DNA of 64,000 bases from DASTHG01 sp035491895 (lineage in GTDB: Bacteria > Gemmatimonadota > Gemmatimonadetes > Gemmatimonadales > GWC2-71-9), in NCBI GenBank assembly GCA_035491895.1, contig DATJJY010000048.1, forward strand, positions 1-64,000. Reading direction: 5' to 3'. The notes below the pieces were generated by a model. That model was not told where the DNA came from and searched no databases. It worked only from the letters and a program-made list of their open reading frames with translations. Below, piece by piece: positions 42,390 through 51,870 of this stretch (the first letter of the stretch is position 1; every line of letters starts with the position of its first letter). The position numbers and the translations under genes are program-made.

Positions 42390-43598
42390 CTAAGGCGAAG
42401 CGGCCGCCTCGGGGACGGGGGTGCCGTGGCGTACGCGCGACGAGAGCGCGAGAACCACGGCCACGATTCCGGCGGCGATCCAGAAGGGGACGCCGTGCCC
42501 GAACCACTCATAGACCGCCGTCGCCCCGATCGGCCCGATGATGGCCATGATTCCACGGAAAGTCTGCTGCACCCCCATGGTGAGCCCCAGCTCGTGCGGC
42601 TCGGTCCGCTGGCTCACGAGCGACGACGTGGCTGGGAAGAGAAAGGCGGTGCCGCCGGGAACCAGCAGCAAGCACACCACGAATACGGGGAAGACCTTCG
42701 GGATGGGCAACAGCACGAGTCCCACGACGAGCAGTGCCGCCCCGACGCGCAGGGTGCGCACCTCGCCGATCGCGGCGTTGAGCCAGCCGACCGGTCCGAC
42801 GCGCAGCACGAAGCCCACCACGCTGAACACGGTGAATACGAAGCCGACATTCTTTTCCGTGAATCCGAACGTGTCGATCAGGTACAGCGACATCACCCCG
42901 ATCACCACGTTGAGGGCCAGCATCCCCACGGCGTAGATCCAGATCATCTCCGACACTGGCCGCCCGGGGTGGCGCACGACTTCCCACAACGCATGGGCGA
43001 TCGGTCGCTCGCGTGGCGACACGAGGCGACCGCTCGACGTCGTAACCCTGGCCTGAGGAACGCGGGATTCCGGCAGCCAGCGCCAGGCGAACACGATGTT
43101 GATGAGGACGAGACCGGCCGCGACGAGCCCCGGTGCGGCGGGACCGATATTGGCGGCCAATGAGCCGAGCACGGCCCCGATGCTCACTCCGGCGCTCGTC
43201 GCCGCCGAGAGCCATCCCAAGGCCTTCGCGCGCTCGCTCGGCTCCATCGTGTCGGCGACGTACGCCTGTGCAACGCCGGTCGTCCCCCCGCCCAGTCCCT
43301 GCACCGTGCGGCATACGAACAGCAGCCAGAGACTGCTGGCGAATCCGAAGATCACATAGGCGAAGAATGCGCCCGTGAGTCCCGCGATCAGCGCAGGGCG
43401 GCGCCCGTAGCGGTCGGAGACACGGCCCCAGATCGGCGATGACAGAAGCTGCGCGATCGCGAAGGACGAGAACAGCACTCCGACGATCCAGTCGGGCGCC
43501 CCGAAGCGCCGCGCGTACGGCGTGAGCAACGGGGCGATGATCATCAATCCGATCATGTCCACGAAGCACACGGCGATCAGCACCCACAGCCGCTTCAT
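42390..43598 (-). CDS. MFS transporter (TetA/multidrug type, DHA1-like)
   Basis: A 402-residue protein with twelve predicted helices. The loop 2-3 motif A reads GRVSDRYGRRPAL, motif C-like VSIGAVLGSLAAN lies in helix 5, and the first helix contains FVDMIGLMIIAPLL, typical of the DHA1/TetA proton antiporters. Likely an efflux or small-molecule transporter. ATGA overlaps the ferric-type permease upstream, so it is part of that operon. Confidence 0.9.
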   Translation of the reverse strand: MKRLWVLIAVCFVDMIGLMIIAPLLTPYARRFGAPDWIVGVLFSSFAIAQLLSSPIWGRVSDRYGRRPALIAGLTGAFFAYVIFGFASSLWLLFVCRTVQGLGGGTTGVAQAYVADTMEPSERAKALGWLSAATSAGVSIGAVLGSLAANIGPAAPGLVAAGLVLINIVFAWRWLPESRVPQARVTTSSGRLVSPRERPIAHALWEVVRHPGRPVSEMIWIYAVGMLALNVVIGVMSLYLIDTFGFTEKNVGFVFTVFSVVGFVLRVGPVGWLNAAIGEVRTLRVGAALLVVGLVLLPIPKVFPVFVVCLLLVPGGTAFLFPATSSLVSQRTEPHELGLTMGVQQTFRGIMAIIGPIGATAVYEWFGHGVPFWIAAGIVAVVLALSSRVRHGTPVPEAAASP

Positions 43599-45223
43599 CG
43601 TCTCGCCCCGATGCCGAGCACCACCGCGCTCGCGACCATCAGCACAACCCCGAATGCCGCCGCCACGCCGATCTCATTGACCCGCAGCGCCGCATTGATC
43701 TCCATCGAGATCGGGCGATTGCGATATGTGTAGAGCAGGATCGACGTCACGAAGTCCCCCAGCGCCCCGACGAAGGCGAGGCTCGCTCCCGCGGCGAGCG
43801 CCGGCCTGAGCTGCGGCAGCGTGACCCGGCGCAGCGTGCGCCACGGTCCGGCTCCGAGACTCGCCGCCGCCTCTTCGAGCGCGGGATCGAGCTGTCGGAA
43901 TCCCGCGAGTATCGCGCGCCCGGTGACGGGCAGCCCGCGAACCAGATAGGCGAGCGGCAGGATCAGGACCGTCCCGACGAGAATCCAGCGCAGCTCGAGC
44001 GGCGCGGACACGCTGAATGCCGTCGCGAGCGCGACGGCGAACACCGTTCCCGGGAGCGCCCACGGGATGGCGAGCAGTCCTTCGATCCACCCACGCAGCC
44101 GCACACGCCGTCGCACCACCAACCAGCCTGAGGCCAGCGCCACCGTGACTGCGCCGGCGGTACTGGCGAGCGCCATCCAGAAGGAATTGAGCAGCGGCTC
44201 CAATCGCTCCGGCTCGGAGAACAGCCGGCGATAGTTGTCGAGCCCGAGCACGGGCGGCAAGGTCTCCGTGGTCCAGGTTGCGTAGGGAACGAGGGAGACG
44301 AGGATGAGCGTGAGGTGGGGCAGCAACAGCGTCACCGCGAGCCCCCAGCCCACGACCGTCGCCGCCGCGCGCACCAGGGGCCGGCGCAGCACGCGGCGGC
44401 GCGGTGCGGTCCCTTTGCCGAGACCGACCAGGATCGCGTCGCCTTCCGTGCGCCGCAGCAGCACCAGCCCCGCCAGCGCCACCAGCGCGAGCGCCATCGT
44501 TTCCACGGTCGCGAGCCCCAGCTCGCCGTTCTGCTTTGAGGCGAAAATCTGCGTGGTCATGACGCGGAAGCCGCCACCGAACACGTAGGGGGCGCTGAAC
44601 GAGCCGAGCGACGTCATGAACGTGAGCAGTGCGGCCCCGGCGAGCGACGGCCGGAGCAGCGGCAGGACCACGCTCCCGATGGTGCGGAGCCGTCCGGCGC
44701 CGAGCGCCTCGGCGGCCTCGAGCATCGCCGCATCGAGCCGGGCGAGCCCCGCTCGCGTGAAGAGATAGAAGTAGACGTACATCGAATAGCCGTGCACCAG
44801 GAGGATCGCGCCCGCTCCCTGGAGCCGCCATGGCGACTGTGACAGACCCAGGAGTGATTGCAGGAACCGCGCGACGAATCCCGACTCGCCATAGAGAAAC
44901 AGGAACGCGATCACGCCGACGAACGGCGGGAGCACTGCCGGGAGCGCGATCAGCGCACCCAAGACCTTCCGTCCCGGGAACTCGAACCATTCGAACAGAA
45001 AGGCGAGCGGTATGCCGACGAGCGCCGCCAGGGCCACGCTCGCGAGCGAAATCCAGACGCTGGCCCAGAGCGCGCTCCATTCCCCGGCGCGCATCGCGAA
45101 GCTCTTCAGCGCGTCGCCCTGCATCCCATCGATGACGAGGAGCACAATGGGGTAGAGGACGAGCCACGTCAGCAGCGCGGCGAGCGCGAGCCCAGCCGGC
45201 TCACTGCGGCCTCGCCGCGTCAT
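43595..45223 (-). CDS. Ferric-iron-type ABC transporter permease (fused, FbpB-like)
   Basis: A 542-residue fused permease with about twelve helices, formed of two permease halves as in FbpB/SfuB. EAA-type loops are seen in AAMLEAAEALGAGRLRTIGSVVLPLLRPS (first half) and EEAAASLGAGPWRTLRRVTLPQLRP (second half). With the ATPase and binding protein it makes a complete importer for ferric iron or, in relatives such as AfuABC or PhnSTUV, phosphorylated compounds. It overlaps both neighbours by 4 nt. Confidence 0.92.
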   Translation of the reverse strand: MTRRGRSEPAGLALAALLTWLVLYPIVLLVIDGMQGDALKSFAMRAGEWSALWASVWISLASVALAALVGIPLAFLFEWFEFPGRKVLGALIALPAVLPPFVGVIAFLFLYGESGFVARFLQSLLGLSQSPWRLQGAGAILLVHGYSMYVYFYLFTRAGLARLDAAMLEAAEALGAGRLRTIGSVVLPLLRPSLAGAALLTFMTSLGSFSAPYVFGGGFRVMTTQIFASKQNGELGLATVETMALALVALAGLVLLRRTEGDAILVGLGKGTAPRRRVLRRPLVRAAATVVGWGLAVTLLLPHLTLILVSLVPYATWTTETLPPVLGLDNYRRLFSEPERLEPLLNSFWMALASTAGAVTVALASGWLVVRRRVRLRGWIEGLLAIPWALPGTVFAVALATAFSVSAPLELRWILVGTVLILPLAYLVRGLPVTGRAILAGFRQLDPALEEAAASLGAGPWRTLRRVTLPQLRPALAAGASLAFVGALGDFVTSILLYTYRNRPISMEINAALRVNEIGVAAAFGVVLMVASAVVLGIGARR

Positions 45224-46209
45224 ACTCGAGGCTCCGGGAAGCTCAGTGTCCCGCCGGCGCCGACGGCGACTTGGTCCCCTACCCGTGCGGCATCAGGTGC
45301 GGCCTCGACCTCGAGGCGCTCGCCGCTCTCCAGCGCAACGGTGAAGAACGCCGTGGATCCCGTGTAGCGCCGTTCGGCCACGACCCCGCGCAGCCCATTC
45401 GCCCCGAAGCGCAGCTGCTCGGGTCGCACGAGGACGAGATGCCCCGGGGCCGCTCCCAGCGCCCGCGCGGCGGCGCCGCGCAGGACGTTCGCGCGCCCCA
45501 CGAACATTCCGACGAACAGGCTCGCCGGCCGCTCGTAGAGATCCTCCGGGGTACCGACCTGCTCGAGCCGCCCGGCCTGCAGCACGGCGATCCGGTCTCC
45601 CAGATCGAAGGCCTCTTCCTGCTCGTGCGTGACGAATACCGCCGTAATGCCGATGCGCTTCACGAGCTGCCGCAGCTCGCGCCGGGTCCGCTCGCGCAAG
45701 CTCGGGTCGAGGTTGGACAACGGCTCATCGAGCGCCAGCACCCGGGGCGCCGGCGCCAGAGCGCGCGCCAGCGCCACCCGCTGCTGCTGCCCGCCGGACA
45801 GCTCGTGCACCTTGCGCCGCTCGAAGCTCGCCAGATCGACGAGCGCGAGTGCGTCCCGCACTTTCCCATCGACCGTGGCCCGTGCTCCGCTCCCCGCGAG
45901 GCCGAACGCGACGTTCTCGCCGACATCGAGGTGCGGAAACAGCGCGTAGTGCTGGAACACCATCCCGACGCGGCGCTGCGCCGGCGGGACCGCCGTCACG
46001 TCCTCGCCTTCGATCGACACGCGCCCGCCGTCGGGGCGCTCGAACCCCGCGAGCATACGGAGCAGTGTCGTCTTGCCGCTCCCCGACGGCCCGAGCAGCG
46101 CCAGGATCTCGCCGCGCTGGATGCCGAGCGAGACGGGACCGATCGTGACGGTGTCGTTGAACTGTACGCGGAGCTGGTCGAGCACGAGGAACGGCGCCTC
46201 AGCGACCAC
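45220..46209 (-). CDS. Ferric-iron-type ABC transporter ATP-binding protein (FbpC-like)
   Basis: A 329-residue importer ATPase with Walker A GPSGSGKTT at residues 40-48, signature LSGGQQQRVALARAL, Walker B LALDEPLSNLDP, H-loop VFVTHEQEEAF and a C-terminal TOBE-like region (LVLVRPEQLRF). GTG 46209 is chosen because AGGGGGAAG precedes it; the gene then overlaps the binding-protein gene by 11 nt. It powers the fused permease encoded next. Confidence 0.93.
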   Translation of the reverse strand: MVAEAPFLVLDQLRVQFNDTVTIGPVSLGIQRGEILALLGPSGSGKTTLLRMLAGFERPDGGRVSIEGEDVTAVPPAQRRVGMVFQHYALFPHLDVGENVAFGLAGSGARATVDGKVRDALALVDLASFERRKVHELSGGQQQRVALARALAPAPRVLALDEPLSNLDPSLRERTRRELRQLVKRIGITAVFVTHEQEEAFDLGDRIAVLQAGRLEQVGTPEDLYERPASLFVGMFVGRANVLRGAAARALGAAPGHLVLVRPEQLRFGANGLRGVVAERRYTGSTAFFTVALESGERLEVEAAPDAARVGDQVAVGAGGTLSFPEPRV

Positions 46210-47239
46210 CCTTCCCCCTGACGTGCTCGTCCCAATACCGCATCCACTCGGGACCCCGCCGCGCGAGCAGGTCCCAATCCACGTCCGCTTGCACCATGTG
46301 GGACCGCACGTCGCGCGCCCATGCGGGCAACGAATCGACCGGCAGGTCGCCGCGGGCCGGAAGCCGGTACACCTCCCGGGCCGCCAGCAGCTGAACGCCC
46401 GTCGTCCCCACCCATTCGACGAAGGCGCGCGCGGCGGCGTCATGCGGCGCCCGGCGAATCACGCCGATCGCGTCTTCGATCACGGGCGTCCCGCTCGCAG
46501 GAAAGACGTAGCCGAGCGGCAGGCCGTCCCGGGTGTTCAGCTGGATGTCGGGGAGATCCCAGATCGTGATCAACCCTTCCTGCCGCACGATTTTCTGATC
46601 GAGCAGCGGCCCGTTCAGGACGTATTCCTTGGTCTGCGCATCGAGCCGGCGCAGCCATGCCCAGCCCACAGTGGTATCGCCGGTCTGCTTCAGGCTGCGC
46701 TCGATGAGCATCCCCCACACCGCGCGCATCGTGCCCGACGCGATCGGATCGCGGATCAGGATCTTGCCCCGCCACTTCGGGTCGAGCAGGGCGTCCCAAT
46801 CCTGGGGCGCGTCGCCCGGTTTCACCGCCTGCGCGGCGTAGACGATCACTGCCGGGGTCTGGTAGCAGGAGAAGTAGAAATCACTCGGACCCCGCCCGTG
46901 CGGCGGAATGGCATCGGCCCACGCCGGCCGGTACGCCTCGAGCAGCGAGTCGGCGGCGCCCATCGCGAAAATCGTCGCCGGGCCACCGAACCAGACATCG
47001 CCCTGCGGATTGGCGCGCTCCGAGCGGACGCGGTCGTAGACCTCCTGCGACCCCATGTCGAGCCAGCGGATGTCGATCTCGGGATGGAGCTGCTCGTACC
47101 GCGCTTTCAGGAGCGTCAGCAGATCGCGACCATGTGGTGTGTAAATGACGAGTGGTGTCTTGCCGGATCCCGTACAGGCGGCGAGCAGAAACGCGCCGAC
47201 CACCGACCACCGACCACCGATCGCGCGTTTACGGAACAT
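46199..47239 (-). CDS. ABC transporter substrate-binding lipoprotein, ferric-type (FbpA/AfuA-like)
   Basis: A 346-residue lipoprotein with lipobox LLAAC and a family-1/6-type binding fold beginning PLVIYTPHGRDLLTLLKARYEQ and containing GDVWFGGPATIFAMG and DWDALLDPKWRGKILIRDP. Characterised relatives bind ferric iron, sugar phosphates or aminoethylphosphonate. The double-tyrosine iron motif is not obvious, and the operon also carries a phosphatase, so a phosphorylated ligand is a fair alternative. It overlaps the PIG-L gene by 11 nt. Confidence 0.88.
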   Translation of the reverse strand: MFRKRAIGGRWSVVGAFLLAACTGSGKTPLVIYTPHGRDLLTLLKARYEQLHPEIDIRWLDMGSQEVYDRVRSERANPQGDVWFGGPATIFAMGAADSLLEAYRPAWADAIPPHGRGPSDFYFSCYQTPAVIVYAAQAVKPGDAPQDWDALLDPKWRGKILIRDPIASGTMRAVWGMLIERSLKQTGDTTVGWAWLRRLDAQTKEYVLNGPLLDQKIVRQEGLITIWDLPDIQLNTRDGLPLGYVFPASGTPVIEDAIGVIRRAPHDAAARAFVEWVGTTGVQLLAAREVYRLPARGDLPVDSLPAWARDVRSHMVQADVDWDLLARRGPEWMRYWDEHVRGKGGR

Positions 47240-49700
47240 GCCCCGCCCCGAGTCCCAGCAGATTCGCAAACAGCCGATACGCCCCGACCACGCCCGCGGG
47301 CAGCTCCCGGAAGAAGCTGAGGCCGGTGTAGACGTACCTGCCGCGTCCCAGCGGCGCGACGAGCATCCCCCCCTCGAGGGGCGGCCCCCCGGAATCGTGC
47401 AGCTCGAGCATCGGCACGTAGGTCGAGTCCCAGTCGTGCGCGAAGTAGAGCCCGCGCTCCTGCACCCACCCCTGCCAATCATCTGCGCCGATCGCATTGG
47501 GCACCCGAAACAGTGGAGCGGAGGGGTTGAGCAGCGTCACCGGTGCGGTCTCATCCGTGACGCGGTCGTGCGGCTGCGCGATCGTCATGCGGAAGGGTGC
47601 AAACCCGCCGTTGATGAACGGGTACTGCTGGTACTGCACGATCACGAGGCCGCCCCCACGGGCGTAGTCGAGCAGCCGCCCGTTCGACCGCACCAGCGCC
47701 GGGGCGGTCTCGTACGCGCGGCTCCCGACCACGATCGCGTCGAACTTCGAGAGATCTCCTCGCTCGAGCGAATCGGCATCGAGCATCACCACCGGGACGC
47801 CGACTCCCAGCAGGGCTTCGGGCACGCGATCCGAAGCGCCGCGGATGTAGCCGACGCGCGCGAGGCCCGGCAGGAGGATTTTTGCGACCCGGATCTCCAC
47901 CGTCGACGGATGCACGGAGGGGCGCGGGCGGATATGCGGATAGTCGATGATCGACAACGCCCCCTCGCTCACATTGCCGTCGGCGCCCGTCACGGTCGCC
48001 TTGAGCGTGAAGCTGCCGACGGCGGGCGCCGCCGGGAGCCGCACCGTGAAAATCGCGCTGCGATCCTCGTCCTCCCTGCTGAAGCTGAGAGACTCCGGTC
48101 GCATGGGCGCCCAGGTGGCCGGCACGGAGAGTCGCACGACCCCCGTCGCCGCGCCACGCGTCCGGTTCGTGACCATCACCGTCACCATGCGGGTCCCGCC
48201 GGTGGATCCGTCGACCGGCCAGACGATCATTGCCGGCGACACGGCGACGTCGAACGGTTGTGTGACGAGGATCGGTCGACGGATCTCACCGATCGCCTGG
48301 TCGCGAAACCGGTACGCCACTTCGCGCGTGAGCGTCACCGGCGCACCGTCGATCGTACAGTGGACGCGCGCCACGATGGTCGGAGGCTCGAACGGCAATC
48401 CGCGGTTGTCGGCGGGGACGCCGCTCCAATCGTACATCGCTCCCGCGAGCGGGCGCCGCAGAAAGTACGGTTGCGAGCGCGGCGCATCCGCCGCGACCGT
48501 CACCCCGAAATGCCGCACCGTGATCGTGCCCGGGAGGACCGTGACCTCCTCGGGCTCCAGCCGATCGACGCGCCAGGCGGCGGGTGCCCCGAATTCGACC
48601 GACGAGACTGCGAGCGGCGCCGTGCCGGTATTCCAGACACTCACTTCCACCTGCAGGCGCTGGCCGGGAACGGCGATCCCGTCATCGGCGGTGCCGTCGA
48701 CGACGACGCCGGCCGCTTCGGCCAGAGCGGCGTCGAGAGTGGCGCGCTGCTCGTCATCACCGGGGCGGAGCTGCTGTCTCGCACGCGCCAAGAGCGGCAC
48801 GATACGCTCCGGTGCGTACGGCGTCAGCAGCGCGCGGGCCGAATCGATCAGCGCCGTGTAGCGCTCATGACTCGGCAGGACCGTGTCGACTCCCGAGAAC
48901 AGCTCTCCGCCCGTTCCCACCTTCGAGGTGACAAGCGCCAGCCGCGCGAACGCCGGACCGGGCTGCAGCAGCTGGCCCATGTCCTGTGACCGGTGGCGGC
49001 TGCGCCCCAGCATCGCGATCTGGAAATACGACTGCCCCAAGAGCGGATCGATGCCCCCGGTGGGAATGCGGAGCGTGGTGCCGGTCGTGTCGAAAAATGT
49101 CGAGCGATAGAACTTGACCGGCCCCCAGGTGGAATCACGCAGCAAATCGTAGGCTTGCCGGGCAAGCAAGCCGGCCACCTGGTGATTGCCATGGCCATCG
49201 GCCGGTGTCCCGGAGAACACGGACACGATGATCTGGGGCCGGAAACGGCGGATGATGTCGATCACGTCCCGCAGCACCGAGTCGCGCGACCAGAACCGCA
49301 GCGTCTCCTCGGCGGTCTTGGAAAATCCGAAGTCGTATGCCCGGGTGAAATACTGGCGCGCCCCATCGATCGAGCGGGCGGCGAGCAGCTCCTCGCTGCG
49401 GATGATCCCGAGCTCTGGCCCGAGCTCGGGGCCGATCAGGTTCTGGCCGCCTTCACCCCGATTGAGCGAGAGATAGGCCGCCTGGGCCCCGATGCCCCGG
49501 GAGAGCCAGGTGAGCAGCTGGGAATTCTCGTCGTCGGGGTGTGCGCCGATGACCAGCACGCGCTTGTTGGCGCCGAGCTGGCGCAGTGCATCGGCCAACG
49601 CCGCGACGCCGCCGGTGCCGGCAGGAGGGAGCTGCTGCCCCCAACCGGCTCCGGCGGCGCCGAGCCCGATGGCCGCCAGCATGAGGAGCGCGCGTCGCAC
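47229..49700 (-). CDS. PIG-L family deacetylase with C-terminal Ig-like and GATase-like domains
   Basis: An 823-residue exported protein. Signal peptide (RRALLMLAAIGLGAAGAGWG), then a PIG-L/LmbE domain with the zinc motif AHPDDE at residues 53-58 and DGHGNHQVAG around residue 165. The middle has beta-rich Ig-like domains, and the last ~200 residues form an alpha/beta domain resembling class-I glutamine amidotransferases (LERGDLSKFDAIVVGSRAYE). PIG-L domains remove N-acetyl groups from sugars. GTG 49700 is preceded by TACCTT 8 nt upstream and is the first codon that gives a proper signal peptide. It heads the operon. Confidence 0.88.
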   Translation of the reverse strand: MRRALLMLAAIGLGAAGAGWGQQLPPAGTGGVAALADALRQLGANKRVLVIGAHPDDENSQLLTWLSRGIGAQAAYLSLNRGEGGQNLIGPELGPELGIIRSEELLAARSIDGARQYFTRAYDFGFSKTAEETLRFWSRDSVLRDVIDIIRRFRPQIIVSVFSGTPADGHGNHQVAGLLARQAYDLLRDSTWGPVKFYRSTFFDTTGTTLRIPTGGIDPLLGQSYFQIAMLGRSRHRSQDMGQLLQPGPAFARLALVTSKVGTGGELFSGVDTVLPSHERYTALIDSARALLTPYAPERIVPLLARARQQLRPGDDEQRATLDAALAEAAGVVVDGTADDGIAVPGQRLQVEVSVWNTGTAPLAVSSVEFGAPAAWRVDRLEPEEVTVLPGTITVRHFGVTVAADAPRSQPYFLRRPLAGAMYDWSGVPADNRGLPFEPPTIVARVHCTIDGAPVTLTREVAYRFRDQAIGEIRRPILVTQPFDVAVSPAMIVWPVDGSTGGTRMVTVMVTNRTRGAATGVVRLSVPATWAPMRPESLSFSREDEDRSAIFTVRLPAAPAVGSFTLKATVTGADGNVSEGALSIIDYPHIRPRPSVHPSTVEIRVAKILLPGLARVGYIRGASDRVPEALLGVGVPVVMLDADSLERGDLSKFDAIVVGSRAYETAPALVRSNGRLLDYARGGGLVIVQYQQYPFINGGFAPFRMTIAQPHDRVTDETAPVTLLNPSAPLFRVPNAIGADDWQGWVQERGLYFAHDWDSTYVPMLELHDSGGPPLEGGMLVAPLGRGRYVYTGLSFFRELPAGVVGAYRLFANLLGLGAGHVP

Positions 49701-49824
49701 TATTGGGAAAGGTACACGGTGCCACCCTTCATAACGAACCGCACGCGCTGGAGTTCCGTGATGTCCTCGAGGGAATCTCCGGAGGGCGTTGGGGCGAGGC
49801 GAATTTAGTACATTACTATTTGAT
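49701..49824. promoter_or_regulatory. Divergent promoter region between PIG-L and acyl-CoA dehydrogenase genes
   Basis: Minus-strand TACCTTTC (49714-49707) places TACCTT 8 nt before GTG 49700. On the plus strand TACATT (49809-49814) and TACTAT (49814-49819) lie 10 and 5 nt before ATG 49825. No Shine-Dalgarno is seen for either gene. Confidence 0.4.
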
Positions 49825-51696
49825 ATGACCACCACCGCCGCCCCTCCCAAGCCCAAGGTCTCGGCCGACGAAGCGCGCGCCGTCGCCGAGGCGGCTCGCG
49901 AAGAGCAGTGGTCCGCCCCGAGCTTCGTGCGGGATCTGTTTCTCGGGAAGTTGCGGATGGACCTGATTCACCCCTACCCGCTGCAGGACCCGGCCGAAGC
50001 CGAGCGGGCCAAGCCGTTCCTCGACAAGCTGCAACGGCTGATGGCGAGCGTCGATTCCGACCAGATCGACCGCGAGGGCGAAATTCCCCCGGCCGTGGTC
50101 CAGGGACTGAAGGACATCGGGGCGTTCGGCATCAAGATCCCGCGCGAGTACGGCGGCCTCGGGCTGTCGCAGTTGTCCTACATGAAGGCGATCGAGCTGG
50201 TGTCGTCCGTGGACGGCTCGGTCACCGCGCTGCTCTCGGCCCACCAGTCGATCGGCGTGCCGCAGCCGCTGAAGATGTTCGGCAGCGAGGCGCAGAAGAA
50301 GAAATACTTCCCGCGCCTCGCCAAAGGCGCCGTGTCGGCGTTCGCGCTCACGGAGCCGAACGTCGGCTCCGACCCGGCGGCGATGGAGACCACCGCCGAG
50401 CTCGCGCCGGACGGCGAGTCGTGGATCCTGAACGGCGAGAAGCTGTGGTGCACCAACGGCACGATCGCCGAGATCCTCGTCGTCATGGCCCGGACCCCGT
50501 CCAAGGTCGTCTACGGGAAAGAAAAGAAACAGATCACGGCGTTCATCGTCGAGGCCAATACGCCGGGCGTGAAGGTGACGCACCGCTGTCACTTCATGGG
50601 ACTCAAGGCCCTCTACAACGGCGTCATCACCTTCACCAACGTCCGCGTGCCGAAGGAAGACGTGCTCTGGGGCGAGGGGAAAGGGCTGAAGCTCGCGCTC
50701 GTCACCCTGAACACCGGACGCCTGACGCTCCCGATCTCCGCCGTCGCCTGCGGCAAGCGCTGCCTCGAGATTTCCCGCGAATGGGCCGACGAGCGAGTGC
50801 AGTGGGGCCGCAAGATCGGCCAGCACGACGCCGTCGCCCAGATGATCGGCACGATGGCGGCCAATACGTTCGCGATGGAGGCGGTGGCGGAGCTGTGCGG
50901 CGCCCTCGCCGATCGGGGGCGCTCCGACATCCGGCTCGAAGCGGCGATGGCCAAGCTGTACAACTCCGTCGCCGGGTGGCGCATCATCGACGATACGGTG
51001 CAGGTGCGCGGCGGGCGCGGGTACGAAACCGCCGACTCACTGCGCGCGCGGGGTGAGAAGCCCATTCCCATCGAGCGCATGCTGCGCGATTTCCGCATCA
51101 ACCTGATCTTCGAGGGCAGCTCCGAGATCATGCATCTCTTCATCGCCCGCGAGGCGGTGGACAAGCACCTCCAGGTGGCGGGCGACGTCGTGATGCCGGG
51201 GAAAACCGCGGGTGAGCGTCTCTCGGGCCTCATCCGCTCGGCGCTGTTCTACGGCTGGTGGTATCCGTCCCGCTGGATCGGCTGGGGATTCTGGCCGAAG
51301 TACAGCGAGTTCGGCGCGCTCGCCGGCCACGTGCGCTTCGTGGAGCGCAGCGCGCGCCGCCTCGCCCGCAACGTATTCCACGCCATGGTGCGGTTCGGCC
51401 CGAAGCTCGAGTTGCGCCAGGGCGTGCTGTTTCGCCTGGTGGACGTCGGGTCGGAGCTCTTCGCGATGGCCGCGACCTGCTCCCGGGCCCAGCGCCTGCT
51501 GCACGATGATCCCGCAACCGGGGCGCACGCCGTTAAAGTCGCCGACGTCTTTTGCCGCCAAGCGCGCGGCCGCGTGAAGGGCAAGTTCCACGGGCTCTGG
51601 CGCAACGAGGACGTGCCGACGTACGCCATTGCCCAGGAAGTCCTGCGGGGCGAACATACGTGGCTCGAAAAGGGGATGGTTGAGCTGAAATACTGA
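49825..51696 (+). CDS. Acyl-CoA dehydrogenase with C-terminal extension
   Basis: A 623-residue flavoenzyme. It shows FALTEPNVGSDPAAMETTA and WILNGEKLWCTNG (FAD-binding middle domain), then VQVRGGRGYETADSL and INLIFEGSSEIMHLFIA in the helical C-terminal domain. About 170 extra residues follow, as in long FadE-like or very-long-chain enzymes. It dehydrogenates acyl-CoA at C2-C3 and passes electrons to ETF or a similar acceptor. No other beta-oxidation gene is adjacent. The stop codon TGA touches a repeat element. Confidence 0.93.
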   Translation: MTTTAAPPKPKVSADEARAVAEAAREEQWSAPSFVRDLFLGKLRMDLIHPYPLQDPAEAERAKPFLDKLQRLMASVDSDQIDREGEIPPAVVQGLKDIGAFGIKIPREYGGLGLSQLSYMKAIELVSSVDGSVTALLSAHQSIGVPQPLKMFGSEAQKKKYFPRLAKGAVSAFALTEPNVGSDPAAMETTAELAPDGESWILNGEKLWCTNGTIAEILVVMARTPSKVVYGKEKKQITAFIVEANTPGVKVTHRCHFMGLKALYNGVITFTNVRVPKEDVLWGEGKGLKLALVTLNTGRLTLPISAVACGKRCLEISREWADERVQWGRKIGQHDAVAQMIGTMAANTFAMEAVAELCGALADRGRSDIRLEAAMAKLYNSVAGWRIIDDTVQVRGGRGYETADSLRARGEKPIPIERMLRDFRINLIFEGSSEIMHLFIAREAVDKHLQVAGDVVMPGKTAGERLSGLIRSALFYGWWYPSRWIGWGFWPKYSEFGALAGHVRFVERSARRLARNVFHAMVRFGPKLELRQGVLFRLVDVGSELFAMAATCSRAQRLLHDDPATGAHAVKVADVFCRQARGRVKGKFHGLWRNEDVPTYAIAQEVLRGEHTWLEKGMVELKY

Positions 51697-51870
51697 CGGT
51701 AAGGGACGGTAAAGGGGGCGGTGCGCGTGCCAGTTTCGGCATCAGCGAACCGTCCCATCTTTCTGTTTTCAACCCCTGCCGTCCCCTACGGTCTCCTGCC
51801 GTCCCCTACCGTCTCCTACCGTCTCCTACCGTCCCCTACCGTCCCCTACCGTCCCCTACCGTCCCCTACG
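51694..51870. repeat. Decamer tandem repeat with inverted arms between two convergent genes
   Basis: Nine 10-bp units in perfect register occupy 51781-51870: GTCCCCTACC or GTCTCCTACC with a few substitutions, plus a degenerate tenth unit just before. Inverted units (GACGGTAAGGGACGGTAAAG) occupy 51695-51714, so a hairpin with a ~60-nt central spacer is possible. The element starts within the TGA of the acyl-CoA dehydrogenase gene and supplies the TAG stop of the opposite gene at 51866-51868. The last four units give four GGGG runs with 6-nt loops on the minus strand. Confidence 0.9.

Noticed and set aside
40404..43163. A 919-codon open frame on the plus strand
   Set aside because: It is antisense to the phosphatase, MFS and outer-membrane protein genes, rich in Arg/His/Gly, and shows no domain or signal.
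51781..51870. CRISPR array
   Set aside because: Units are 10 bp, directly tandem and without unique spacers; no cas genes are nearby.
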